Source: Monoraphidium neglectum
Taxonomy: Eukaryota; Chlorophyta; Chlorophyceae; Sphaeropleales; Selenastraceae
Assembly: GCF_000611645.1 (NCBI RefSeq)
Contig: NW_014012554.1
Location: 2,740-17,593, forward strand
Length of the DNA stretch: 14,854 nt
Reading direction: 5' to 3'
How positions within the stretch are numbered: position 1 is the stretch's first letter; every line of letters begins with the position of its first letter. Under the pieces are notes generated by a model. The model had not been told where the DNA came from. It did not search any database and was given only the letters and a program-made list of their open reading frames with translations. A program made the translations under genes and the position numbers. Of this stretch, positions 1-10,400 are shown piece after piece.

Positions 1-2435
1 TGTGAGGGGGCGGGGGGGGGGGGAGGGGGAATCAGGGGGGAGGGGGACGGGCGCGCAGAAGATGAGGAGGGGCACGAGCTCGAAGTCAAAGGGTACGCTG
101 GCACAGAGAGCGGGAGCCAAGACGGCGCAGAGGCAAGACAGAGCAGGTGGTCATGATGCAAAGAGCCGGTTGGTGTGGCCTTGACGTGACGAGGTGATGC
201 GAAATCTGCAGAACAACATGTCCCCCCAAGCACGCACACACAACACACAACACACAGGATATGCATATGTGTGTTGTGTCAGGGAGCCGCACGCCCCCCC
301 AAGCACGCACACACAACACACAACACACGCACACACACGCACACACACACATACAGGATATGCATCCGTGCCCCACCTGTATCGCCTTGCCCATCTGCTG
401 CTCAGCCGCCAGCTCCCGCGCCTCCAGGCTCAACAGGTGGCGCGCCCGCTGCAGCGCCGCCAGCAGGCTGTGCAGCACAGCGGGGGCGCCTGCGCCGCCG
501 GCGTCACGGGTGGGCGGGCTGGGGCCGCGGGTGCGCAGGTCCTCCTCCAGGGCTATAACGCCTTTGCAAGTGAGGTGTGAGTTTTCAGGTGGATCAGACG
601 CATTCAGGGGGGGGGTGCGATGGATAGGTGTGCAAGATGACAATCAGCAGCTCTACAGGAGAGTGGGTGACATCAGGCGGGTCCATGCGGCCTGAAGGCT
701 CCTGGAACCCGGCCGCGGGGGAGCGGGTGCGTCAGAGTGGCGTAGGGCTCGAGGCGCGGCGCCCCCTCCTTATCACAGGCGGCATGCAAAATTTCCGTCA
801 TTTTTGGCCGCGAGAGGATGGTCCCTGCATTCTCGCCCGCAAAGGCCAGGTTCCCCGTCCCCTGCCTCCCCCCGCGCACCTTCCACCAGGTCTGACAGGC
901 TGAGCCGCCCTACTGCGGCCGCGGCCGCGCTGACCTTGGCGGCTGTGGAGGCACACGTGGCGCGCAGCACGCGCGACGCAGGGTCCTGGGGACAGGGGAG
1001 GCGGGTAGGATGATGTTTGACGATTGATTGTTGTAGTCCAGAGCAGACCAGCTTGTTTGTGAGGAAATATCGACCAAAAACCGCCGACATAGGGCGGGGA
1101 GCGGCAGGGCGGCGTTGCGGCCGCGAGCCCCACCTGCAGCGCCGCGGGGCCAGCCTTGGTGCAGTGCACCAGGGTGGCTGCCGCCTCCGACAGCAGCTGG
1201 TCGTGGGTGTGGCGCGAGAACAGGCCTGGGAGTCAGAGGGGGGGGCAGGGTGCTGATGATTAGCGGCGCGGCAGCGTATGACCAGGAAAACATGATCCAT
1301 CTGCCACAAACTTCCCGGGAGTCACACACAAGTTCCCCTGCTTTGCCAAAGGCGCATTGCCGCAATCCATCGATCGATTGGTCGCATGCCAGAGATGGGG
1401 TGGACCCTTGCAGTACAGCAAAGTATTTGTACGACAGGGCACAGCCCAACGCCTCCTGTGCGCCATTGCGGCACGGTCAATGCTCTCAGCAGACCCTCCA
1501 CCCATCCACATACTCCTTGCAGGCCGCCTGTGCAGGCCCCAGCTCAAGCCGCGCCCCCCTCACCCGCGACCTGGTCCAGCAGGGCCTTGTAGGCGGCCTC
1601 CTGCTGCCGCAGCGCAAACAGCTCCAGCTTGAGGGACCGCACGCTGCGCACCAGAGGGGCCGCCTGGCACAACAGCACGGCGGCAGGGGAAGCAGCAGAG
1701 CTGATGACGTGGCGTGCATCAACACCCCGCGATGGCTCACCGCATTGTGAGCCATTCCAAGAACCTGGCAAGATCGCAGCAACAACCATCTACAGCAACG
1801 CGCTGTGAAACAAATGCTGCCGGTGCTTTGATCTGTCACACATGACAGGGCGCTCACCACCTCCGGCTCAGCCTGGAAGCTGCCCAGCAGCTTGGGCAGT
1901 GCCGCCATCAGCGCCACGCTGCCGGCCTGGTGCTGCGCCGCGCGCTCGGACGCGGCCGTGGCCGCACGCCCGCGGCGGGCGCCGGCCAACTGTTGGTGAG
2001 CGGCCCTGCACGCAATCAGTTTGAGGACAAGCGGGGCGATGACGTTCCATACGCATGAGATCACACAAGCAACTTTGCATGGAGCCAAAACACAAAGAGC
2101 GCACCATGCATTTAATGATGTATGGCCGGCTTGGCCCAGGCGACCGTTCACCTGTCGATCTGCGCCGCGACCAGCGCTGCCAGGTGCGCGTTACCCAGCC
2201 GCCCGCGCCGCCCCGCGGCCGCCTCGTCGGTCAGCGCGGACACCAGCAGCTGCATAACGCAGGAGCAGGGGCAGAGGCTTTCATCCATACAGCGAGAGGT
2301 GTAAGACGGAAAGGGTTCTTGCACTTCCTGCAGGATGCTCTCTTCTTGGTCGCCTGCCAATCAGGGCATCACCCCGCATTAAAGCTGTGCACGCAAACTC
2401 CTGTAAACAAGCCCATGCAAGGAACACTCGTGATG

Positions 2436-2482
<47 letters not shown>

Positions 2483-5013
2483 CACACAACAACACACACA
2501 CACGCACGCGCGCAACTGCACACACCTGCGCATCATTCAGCAGCGGCAGCTCCTCAGCCAGTGCCCCCACCAGGTCCGCCACGCCGCCCGCGCTCAGGGG
2601 CTGGACCGGCGCCGCACCCGACAGGCTCGCGCGACGCTCGGCAGCAGAGGGGTCCACATCCTGGGGGATGGCAGGTGGAGCACATAAGCTTGGGCTCCAT
2701 TGTTACTCCAGAGGAAAAGATGGGAACGGTATGGCGTTTCAGGACGCAATGGCAGCACCGCCTGCCACAGCAATGCAAGCGTTGCTTCGCCCGCAGATCA
2801 AGCAGCAGTGAGCAATGATGGAATACGCCTAGGCGAGGCATCCCAGTGCAGCAGGTCGCATCCCACCTCCCCAACTGCCAGCCGCCCCATCATGAGCAGT
2901 AGACCCTCCAGCTGGGCGGACTCCTTGCTGTCACCGCCAATGCCGCTGCCGCTGGCGCCCTCGCCGGGGCCGCCATTTGCGGGCGCAGGCGACTTTGGCC
3001 CCTTCTTGCCCGCAGCGCCGCGGCCGCGCTTAGCGGCCGCCGCCGCTGCCTGCGGCACGAAAAGGGCAACATGGACCGTCAGGTGGCACGAAAACAGGCA
3101 GCAACATGCCAACGCAGACGTTACCAAGGTTCGTGCGCCCTGCAAACCTGCGGGACTGCGCACCTTCGCCGCCTCTCTCTCCGCTAGTGCCTGCGCCTCC
3201 GCGCCCGCCTCCTCCAGCATTTGCACCACCAGCCCGGCCGCCCCCTTGCGCACAGCCTCGTCCTCGTCAGCCAGCAGCTGGTACGCCGCGCGCACGTCTG
3301 ACAGAGGAAGCTGGCGGGTAGGGCAGGGAGGGTAGGGCTAGTCGGTGGAGAGGCTCAGCACAAACGTGGCACAGGGCGGGCTGAGGACGATGCCAGGTGG
3401 GAGCAGGCGGCAGGGTTGCTAGGAGCATCGCAGCGACAAGTCGGCGGGCGGAGGGAGAGCCTTGAGCTATCACACCTATACCTGAGTCTGCACGACTCAC
3501 TCGCAGGAATTTGGTTGTGCTATTGTTGATCGCAACTGCGCTGATGAAACCCCGCCCGCACCCAGGACGTTGCGGTTGGTCCAGCCCCTCCCACCATTGT
3601 TGCACAGCGTCGAGAACGGCGGCTCTGTCCAAAGCCTACCTGCTTGGTCTTGACTAGTACCCCCAGCAGCTTGAGCCCCGCGGCCGCCACGCCCCCATCC
3701 GTGTCGCTCATCAGCTCCACGAAGCGCCCCTTGAAGCGCCCCGTGAACTCCGCCAGCCGCGGCAGGTTGTCGCTGGGGGGCGGGAGGTGGTGGCAGGTGG
3801 CGGTCGTGGTGATTGTGATGATGGAGAGGTGGTGGACAACGGTAGGCAGGCACAGACATTTGGAGTTGGTGCTGGTGTGCAGCAGGCATGGCGATTCAGC
3901 AGAACGGCACCGCTGGCGGGCAAAAAAACACCTGAGCCAGCAGCAAGGGTCCAGGGCGCAGCCAGGCGCTGGTCACCTGTCCTGGTAGAGTCGCTCTATG
4001 GCGGCCACCGCGGCAGAGCGCACCTCGGGGTGCGCGTCACTCTGCAGGGCGCGGGTGGGGCGCGGTAGGGACTAGGTTGCCACAGCGCACATGGAACATA
4101 GACGCCCAAGGCGCGTGCTGCTTGCGCACATGCGTGCAGCATCTGCACCTATGCCCATCCACCTCGCCCTTTGTCCGACACGCATCGCCCCCCCTGCACC
4201 AAACCAACTGCCGATCCCGCTGTCCCATGCCCCACCGGCTGCCATTCCTCCCATCTGCAGCTCGTCCCTGCCTCTCAATTAATCCGTCCCACCCACCCAA
4301 CTCCGCCCAAACCTGTGCCCACGCGAGGTACTTCAGGTACGAATCCGACAGGAAGGTGGAGGGGCAGGATGACGCCCAGGACCCAATGGCGGAGACCACC
4401 TCACGCCGCACGCGGGGGTCCACATCCCTAAGGCGCAAGGGAGTGGGCGCGTGGGTGCGTTGGTTAGCCAGTGGGCCGCCTGCCTGCGGCCCTCCAGAAG
4501 CACCCCCGCAGCTGCACGACTGCGCATGGTGCCTGAAGGAGGCGGCGCAAGCTCCGCGGCGGTAGGCAGGGCCCCACGTCGGGCTGCAGCCGCTCGGGAA
4601 TACGAAGCTGCCCCCAAACCTCTGGTTGTCAAAATACAGCCGCCCTTGGGGCCCCAACGCACCTGAACCTGTGTGCAAACACGCCCTGAAACAGCACCCC
4701 GATGACCTGCTCCAGCTCCTTGGCGCGGTGGTGCAGTGTGGCCACCTGGCGGCGCAGCGCGGCCGCGCGGTCGGTCGCAGCCTGCAAAAGTGGCGATGCA
4801 GGGGCGTTAGATTGTCGAAGTGGTGAGATTGCAGCACTTTCTAGGGTCACTGCGGCCATTGATTGCAGGACTATCAACCCAGCGGCTGACCTACAGTTGA
4901 AAAGACCAGAGTTGCTGGCAGAGTTTCAGCCTCAGGCCTGTGATGCCCCAGCGTTACCAGGCCCTGCCTTTTTCGTGTGGCACGCACTTGTTTGCCCCTT
5001 CCAACACACGCGC

Positions 5014-5071
<58 letters not shown>

Positions 5072-7081
5072 GCATACACGCACGCACCTTGCCCTTCTTC
5101 TTGCCCTCCTGCTCCTGCTGGTACTGCGCCGTGTCGCGCGCCTCTGCCAAGCCAACGCCCACCGTCACAAAGCTGCTGACCACCTGGGCCGCCGTCACGG
5201 TGCCCGCGTAGCGGAAGGGGCGCACGGGAGAGCTGCAAAGCGGTAGAATGGGATGGGGAGGGGGGCCGCCGCAGCGTGGTGGAGGGCGGGTGCCAGCAAG
5301 CTGACGAAGATTGTGATGAGGCCATCACCAGTCTTCGTGCGCAAACCAGAGCTAAAGGCAGCAGCCAGGCACACAAACTCAACGCTTGCCGGACTGAGAG
5401 CATGCTGACCGCCTGGATGGCCCACCAGCTGAGGGCTGTGACTGTGTTGGTGATGCGGTCGGGCAGGCGCGCGTCAAACAGCACCTCCTGCACGGTAATG
5501 GAAAGGGTTGTTTTGTTGTCGCGACGCCATGGCGTTTTGAGGAGCTGCACTTGTGCAGCAAGGCACGCAGCAAAAGCAGCGACCTTAAAGGCGCCCGTGC
5601 TGCAACTGCAAAGCACGCCCCATGCATGATGGTTTGCCCTCACCTGCGCCGCTGCTTCGCGTATGGCGGCGTCCCAAAAGGCGCGGTAGTGCTCCAGGTA
5701 CGTCCGCGCGACGCCGCGGTGCGTGAAGGGATCAATCCCGGACTCCTGAGATTTCACGAGGTGGCAGGGGCGTGGGTCACGAATTGGTGAGGGTCGCACG
5801 GGTCCCTCATCGCCGCTTGCAGCACCTCCCTGCTTCCCCTGCCAAGACATGCGCAGCAGCCTGCGTACCGAGCAGCGTCTCATCCGCAGCAGCCCGGCCG
5901 CCTCTGGCAAGAGGGCACAAGCTCACCACACCAACCACTCAGGCCCCCTCTTCCGACCATGCGAGCCCCCACCTCTGTGATGCGCAGCGCCAGGTTCTGC
6001 ACGACCTCGTCCACCTCGCCACCCTCAACGTCCTCAGCAGTGACCTCGTCCAGGCTGCCCGTGGACTGCAATTGTGTTGATAGCCGTTGGATTGGGAGCC
6101 AAGAGGCAGGCACATGCAGTGGATGGGCATGCAAGGTGGGAAGAGGTCGCATCGTCGCATCCTGCTTGTGCAAGGCACTGCGCAGAGCGGCAGCTCTGCA
6201 GCAGCTCGTTGCGCAGGCTGCGCCTGCTGGGCACCAGCATGCATCCCCAGACCCGCACCTTGACCAGAAGCGTGAGCAGCTCCGCCGTGGCCTCGTCCCT
6301 GTTGCTGCGGTACCGCTCCACCCACTCCTGCGACCAATGGACACGGCACACGTCAATGCTGCGGCTGCCACGAGGTTGTGCAGCACCGCACTGCTGAACG
6401 GCAGCCATCATGATGCATGACGCGCGTAACCTTAGGGGCATGGACATGCATGCCAGTCCCAACCCACCTTTGCTGCGCGGGGAACGGAGCTGCCATGCTT
6501 CACCAGGACGTCTGTGTACGTGGAGGGAACAGCACGGGTTTGAATTTCAGTGCACCCCAACACCGCATGGTCCTTTCCGCTCACTGCATGCGGCTGACAG
6601 TGCCTATACAGCGCGGCAGCCACCAAAACATCTGGAATCACCAAGCGTACCGAACAGCTGCAGGTCGTGCAGGTCCGCAGGCTGCCGCTTTGCACGCTTC
6701 TGTGCCATTGCTGCAGGTGCGCCGCCGTCACCACCCTTCTGCCGTTTGGGTGTGGAAGCCTGGGATGGTGCAAGGAGGTCTGATATTGTGACCATATCTA
6801 CATACACAAGATCAAGGGTGCATGCACTGCACGCAGCACGCACTTGCATTGCTTCGCACCTTACGCTTGCGCGCGGTCCCCACATCCGAAGGCTGCACGT
6901 CCTCGTCACTATCCCAGCCATCTTCAGAGTCCCTGCGATGCGGAATGAGCCCGTGATGACGTCCAAGCGATCTAGGCGCCTTCCCGCAACACTGCTCCCT
7001 TGACGGGGCCCCAGCTGACCCCTGGGCTGGCTCCTCTGCTAGGCTTTTCTTTGTCCTCGTGCTGCGCGCCTCGCGTGCCAT
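1..7081 (-). CDS. SCC3: Cohesin subunit SCC3/STAG (stromal antigen), 3' partial
   Basis: SCC3/STAG binds the SMC1-SMC3-SCC1 ring and supports sister-chromatid cohesion in the nucleus. The ATG at 7081 has context GCCATGGC and an in-frame stop upstream at 7115-7117. Exons (high to low): 7081-6860, 6759-6651, 6511-6468, 6327-6259, 6065-5973, 5745-5644, 5487-5426, 5232-5088, 4781-4663, 4427-4313, 4041-3977, 3772-3640, 3310-3164, 3049-2867, 2660-2526, 2249-2152, 2005-1858, 1663-1564, 1225-1134, 985-880, 561-377. All junctions are GT-AG and phase-compatible, giving 824 codons. The STAG domain covers about residues 95-280 (WVERYRSNRDEATAELL; FWDAAIREA; TALSCSPVRPFRYAGT). The stromalin conserved domain covers about 312-425 (FAHRFRDVDPRVRREV; FLSDSYLKYLAWA; FTGRFKGRFVELMSDTD). 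Basic NLS-like stretches lie at 72-88, and residues 476-517 form a K/G/A-rich low-complexity insert. Residues 664-727 match the family helical region (LKLELFALRQQEAAYKALL). The family is usually about 1,100 residues, so the C-terminus is missing. Uncertain points: an optional 87-base intron (7019-6933) inside exon 1, a possible micro-exon between exons 4 and 5, the AAAG acceptor of exon 21, and the exon after 377. Confidence 0.9.
8..47 (+). repeat. G-tract cluster in the unresolved 3' part of SCC3
   Basis: Runs of 5, 12, 5, 6 and 5 guanines are separated by one to five bases. The matching pyrimidine tract is in the SCC3 sense strand, so this may be a polypyrimidine stretch in an intron. No exon of SCC3 below position 377 could be assigned. 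The frame containing PFDFELVPLLIF (about 104 to 65) is open, but no acceptor of the right phase connects it to exon 21. Confidence 0.7.
222..365. repeat. Partial tandem duplication containing CA-rich arrays, SCC3 intron 21
   Basis: A segment beginning with a C6 run followed by AAGCACGCACACACAACAC occurs at 222 and again at 294-295, offset 73 bases. Both copies end in CAGGATATGCAT (255-266 and 354-365). The second copy carries about 26 extra bases of CA-type repeat (328-353). In transcript orientation this is a TG-rich tract starting about 25 bases after the exon 21 donor (GT at 376-375). The first copy also contains a perfect 12-base inverted repeat (245-256 with 268-279). Confidence 0.9.
2437..2513. 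repeat. (AC)22 microsatellite with degenerate flank, SCC3 intron 15
   Basis: An uninterrupted AC array runs from 2437 to 2480 (22 units). It is followed by imperfect CA, CAA and CG dinucleotide sequence to about 2513. In SCC3 sense orientation the tract is TG-rich. It begins within about 12 bases of the exon 15 donor, which itself reads GTGTGTG (intron starts at 2525). Confidence 0.95.
5019..5068. repeat. (CA)25 microsatellite, SCC3 intron 8
   Basis: A perfect dinucleotide array of 25 units is flanked by CA/CG-rich imperfect sequence from about 5003 to 5086. In SCC3 sense orientation it is (TG)25 and starts 19 bases after the exon 8 donor GTGCGTGCG (intron starts at 5087). It is the longest uninterrupted repeat in the window. 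Confidence 0.97.
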
Positions 7082-7426
7082 GGCTGGCAGAGATCTATCA
7101 GCTATACAACAGTGTCACCGCAGGTCTGGCACATGGCTGACTTAGGGCAATAAGCACACAGGTGTTCCAATTCACAACGGACAATGCGGCAACAAGGTGT
7201 GCATTGTGCCGTGCCCAGTTGAGCCGTGCTGCGCTTTGGCCGTGCTGTGTGTCATGCCCAACCCATTTAAATCCCTGATTTTCCGCGTAGGATACGGGGT
7301 TCTGTTGGGATAACAGCATGCAGTTCCGAACCATATTTCGACCGCAAATCACGGCGAGTCGCTACTTTCCTCGTCCATTTCCCCTCTGGCTGGCTTTGAC
7401 ACGGCAGATCTCCGTACTGATCCAGC
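7082..7426. promoter_or_regulatory. Divergent (bidirectional) promoter region between SCC3 and the kinesin
   Basis: These 345 bases separate the two start codons and must hold both 5' UTRs and promoters, or a shared one. The segment is less GC-rich than the surrounding coding sequence. Visible elements are an AT palindrome ATTTAAAT at 7265-7272 and a TTTTCCGCG stretch at 7279-7287, which resembles an E2F-type site but does not match its consensus exactly. No convincing ORF lies here. Assignment as a promoter rests on gene arrangement; the individual motifs are weak. Confidence 0.6.
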
Positions 7427-10400
7427 ATGGAGAGCAATGGAACCTGTGTCTGCGTCCGGATGCGGCCACCAAACTCTAGGGAGAGTGGCATGCGGTGCCT
7501 GTCACGGACGAGCGCGACTGCTGTCGCGTTCAAGCCGCCAGGCGACGCCACTTCCTTGGGGGGCGCGAGTGCGGCCAGCAGCACCTTCTCTTTCAACAAG
7601 GTCTATGGTACGAAGGAAGTGCAATTGCGGCTCAAAGTGGGATGCTGTGTGCATGACCTCGCATGCGTCGCAAGGGTGCGTGCTGCCTCTTCTGCTGCGT
7701 CAGCGAACGAACACAGGGTCCTTGTGTCGCACTCGACAATGTCAGGGGAGTCAACATCGCAGCGCGACGTCTTTGATGACTGCCGCCGTGTCGTGCACAG
7801 CGTTCTGGGAGGCTACAACGGCACCATCATGGCGTACGGCCAGACCGGCAGCGGTAAAACCCACACACTCATCGTGCGTTGCAGCACAGACCAGGGTAGG
7901 CTGCATGCCGCATGACTCGGGCAGTCATGCATGCCAGGTTCTGCTTGCAAACAACAAGATTGCAGCACCACCGGTGCAGCCATGCAGCCAAAGTTTCATG
8001 CATGGGCCATGCAGCATGTGTTGCATGCCCTTACGACATCACACAGCACTTTGTGCTTAGGCGAGCACTTGCCACCTTCGTTTCGCCACACAGACAAACA
8101 CACCTTTCAGCCCTTACAGCCAATTAATACATGCTCCCCAATTATAATTGTGCGCACCCCTCAGGGAGACGTCGCAGACCCCGAGCTGCGGGGCATCGTG
8201 CCGCGTGCTGTCGAGGCGCTGGGCGAGGGCATTGCGGCTGACGACAGCGGCGCAGAGTACGAGGTGCACAGGCCTCGCGGGGAATCACACATGATTGATA
8301 TTGTGACGCCAACAACAGGTGTCACGTGTCGCTTGCCTGGTGCAGCAGAGCCTGCGGTTGTATGATGATCCCGCATCTTGCGCCATGCCAGCAGCACCGG
8401 CCCAGGAAATTCTGCGAGCTCGCTGATGCCAGCAACTAACGGTCACAGAGCATGCCACACACGGTTGCGATGCACCACTCCAACCCAGGTGCGTTTGACT
8501 GTTGTTGAGATCTACTGTGAAAAGATTCGCGACCTGCTGGATCCCCTTGGTCGCGACAACCTGCCCATCAAGCAGGGGCTGGATGGCGGCATGTTTGTGG
8601 AGGGTGCGCTCAGGGTATGTTGAAGGGCGGCTGCATGCCATTTCCAAGAATCCCAGTCAAAGCTGGAGCGCAAATTTGGTGTTGAGGTCCAAGCACCGCG
8701 TTGTCTGCCAAGTTGCTAGCGGCTCAGTCAATCGCAACGCCCGCAACCCTTCACCGCCTCCTCGTTCTCAGGTGCCACTGAGGTGTGTGTTGCGGATGAG
8801 GAGCAGCTGGTGGGCGTCATGGAGGCGGGCCTGGCTCAGCGCGCCGTCAAGGGTGCGTGGGTGGGTGGTGGGTGGTGTTGAGGATGGGTGGATGTGCGGG
8901 TGGGTGGGTGGGTGCATGGGTGAGGGGGGAAGTGGGGCTCAGGAAGATTCTGGGCTGTTGTGGTCAACGTGAAATGGAGAAGTCACCAGATTTTTCTCGC
9001 ATGCACGTTTTGGCACCATCCGGCACACCTTGCTTGCTCGACCTCCTTGTGCCCTGTGCTTTGCTGTGAGAGCGGCATCACCTTGCGCATTGCGCTCGTG
9101 CCCGGATGTCTGGCTCCTGAACGCAGCCACCGCCATGAATTCTGCCAGCTCGAGGTCTCACTGCATCGTGACTGTGGCGGTGGAGAAGGCCTGCCCAGAC
9201 GGCTCAACAGTCAGCGGGAAGCTGCGCATGGTGGACCTGGCCGGCAGGTGCGTGCAACCTAGGGCTGGGCCTGCAACACTCCACCCCCTCTCCCCGCCAG
9301 GGCGTCCCCTCCTGTTCAATCCAGCACTGATTCTGTATGCATTGGGCCCAGCGGCAATGCACTGTCATTGCCTGCTGGTGGCAGCTGCTGCGGATGCGTG
9401 CTGTTGTCAATTACAATTGCTGTGGTGAGGTACGCCAACCTCACGGTCGCCCTGATCACGACTGCCGCCCCTTGCACGTGACCAACAGCGAGCGCCAGGA
9501 CAAGACGGGCGCTGCGGGTCAGACGCTGGTGGAGGGGTCCCTCATCAACCGCTCCCTGTCGGCGCTGGCCAACGTCGTGTCGGCCCTGACTGAGGGCGGC
9601 GGCCCAGGGGGCGGCCACGTCAATTACCGCGACTCGAAGCTGACGCGCATGCTGCAGGACTCGCTGGTGGGCGGGTTTGGGGGGTGCCACCATCACTGCC
9701 CTTAGTGAGGGCAGTGAAGACAAGGCAGGGCCGGCATCTGAGGCTGGTCCTGACCAGAAGCACAGCTGGCTGGTTGCAGGGGTCGGTGACTGCTGGGCAG
9801 ACCCACACTGCGCGCCCATGCACAACCTGCGCCGCCACATGACGGTGCTGCGTGCTTGTCCCCGACCCTGTGCAGCTCCGCTCCGCTCAGCTCGCCGCCG
9901 CCGTCCTGGCACCGCGCCGCGCCCCCTGCTGCCTGTCCTTGTCCCAGGGCGGCAGCGCCCGCACGGTGCTCATCATCAACTGCTCCCCGTGCGCCGACAA
10001 CGCCGCCGAGACGCTGTCGTCCCTGCGCTTTGGCAGCCGCGCCCTGGGCATCAAGAACACTGTGTCCGCCAACAGGCGGCTGAACCCAGAGGCGCTGCAG
10101 CGGCAGCTGGACGAGGCGAGAGCTCAGGTGCGTGCCCGGCTGGGGTGAAGTAAGGGGGGCAACGAAGGGAGAAGCCGGGAGCTGGGTGGTTGAGGAGGGG
10201 CAAGCAACGCCTGGATCTGTGGGCCAGCGGCGGAGGTACCTGGGTTCACTGGGTCGGCGATGCCTGGGAGGGAAGTGGCATTGCCACCAGCAAATGGGCA
10301 ACCAACCTGCCCAAATGCGTGTGCGTGTTTGCAGATCGAGGCGCTGCGGCAGGAAGTTGAGGCACTGAGGGCAGCAGGCAGCAGCACCATCGATGGCGGA

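Noticed and set aside
1..104. SCC3 exon 22 candidate containing PFDFELVPLLIF
   Set aside because: The only good acceptor (GTGCCAG before the CGTACCC at 104-98) gives a stop within four codons when joined in phase to exon 21. The plausible frame needs a different phase.
222..365. CRISPR-like array of short repeats
   Set aside because: The repeats are simple CA dinucleotides with one local duplication. There are no unique spacers of constant length and no cas genes.
4954..5910. 318-codon minus-strand open frame
   Set aside because: It runs through SCC3 exons 6-8 and the introns between them, including the TG microsatellite. Phase-matched GT-AG introns give the family-like protein instead.
8139..8150. 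12-base palindrome CAATTATAATTG in kinesin intron 2
   Set aside because: It is a short AT-rich stretch shortly upstream of a 3' splice site, where AT- or pyrimidine-rich sequence is ordinary. No further support for a binding site.
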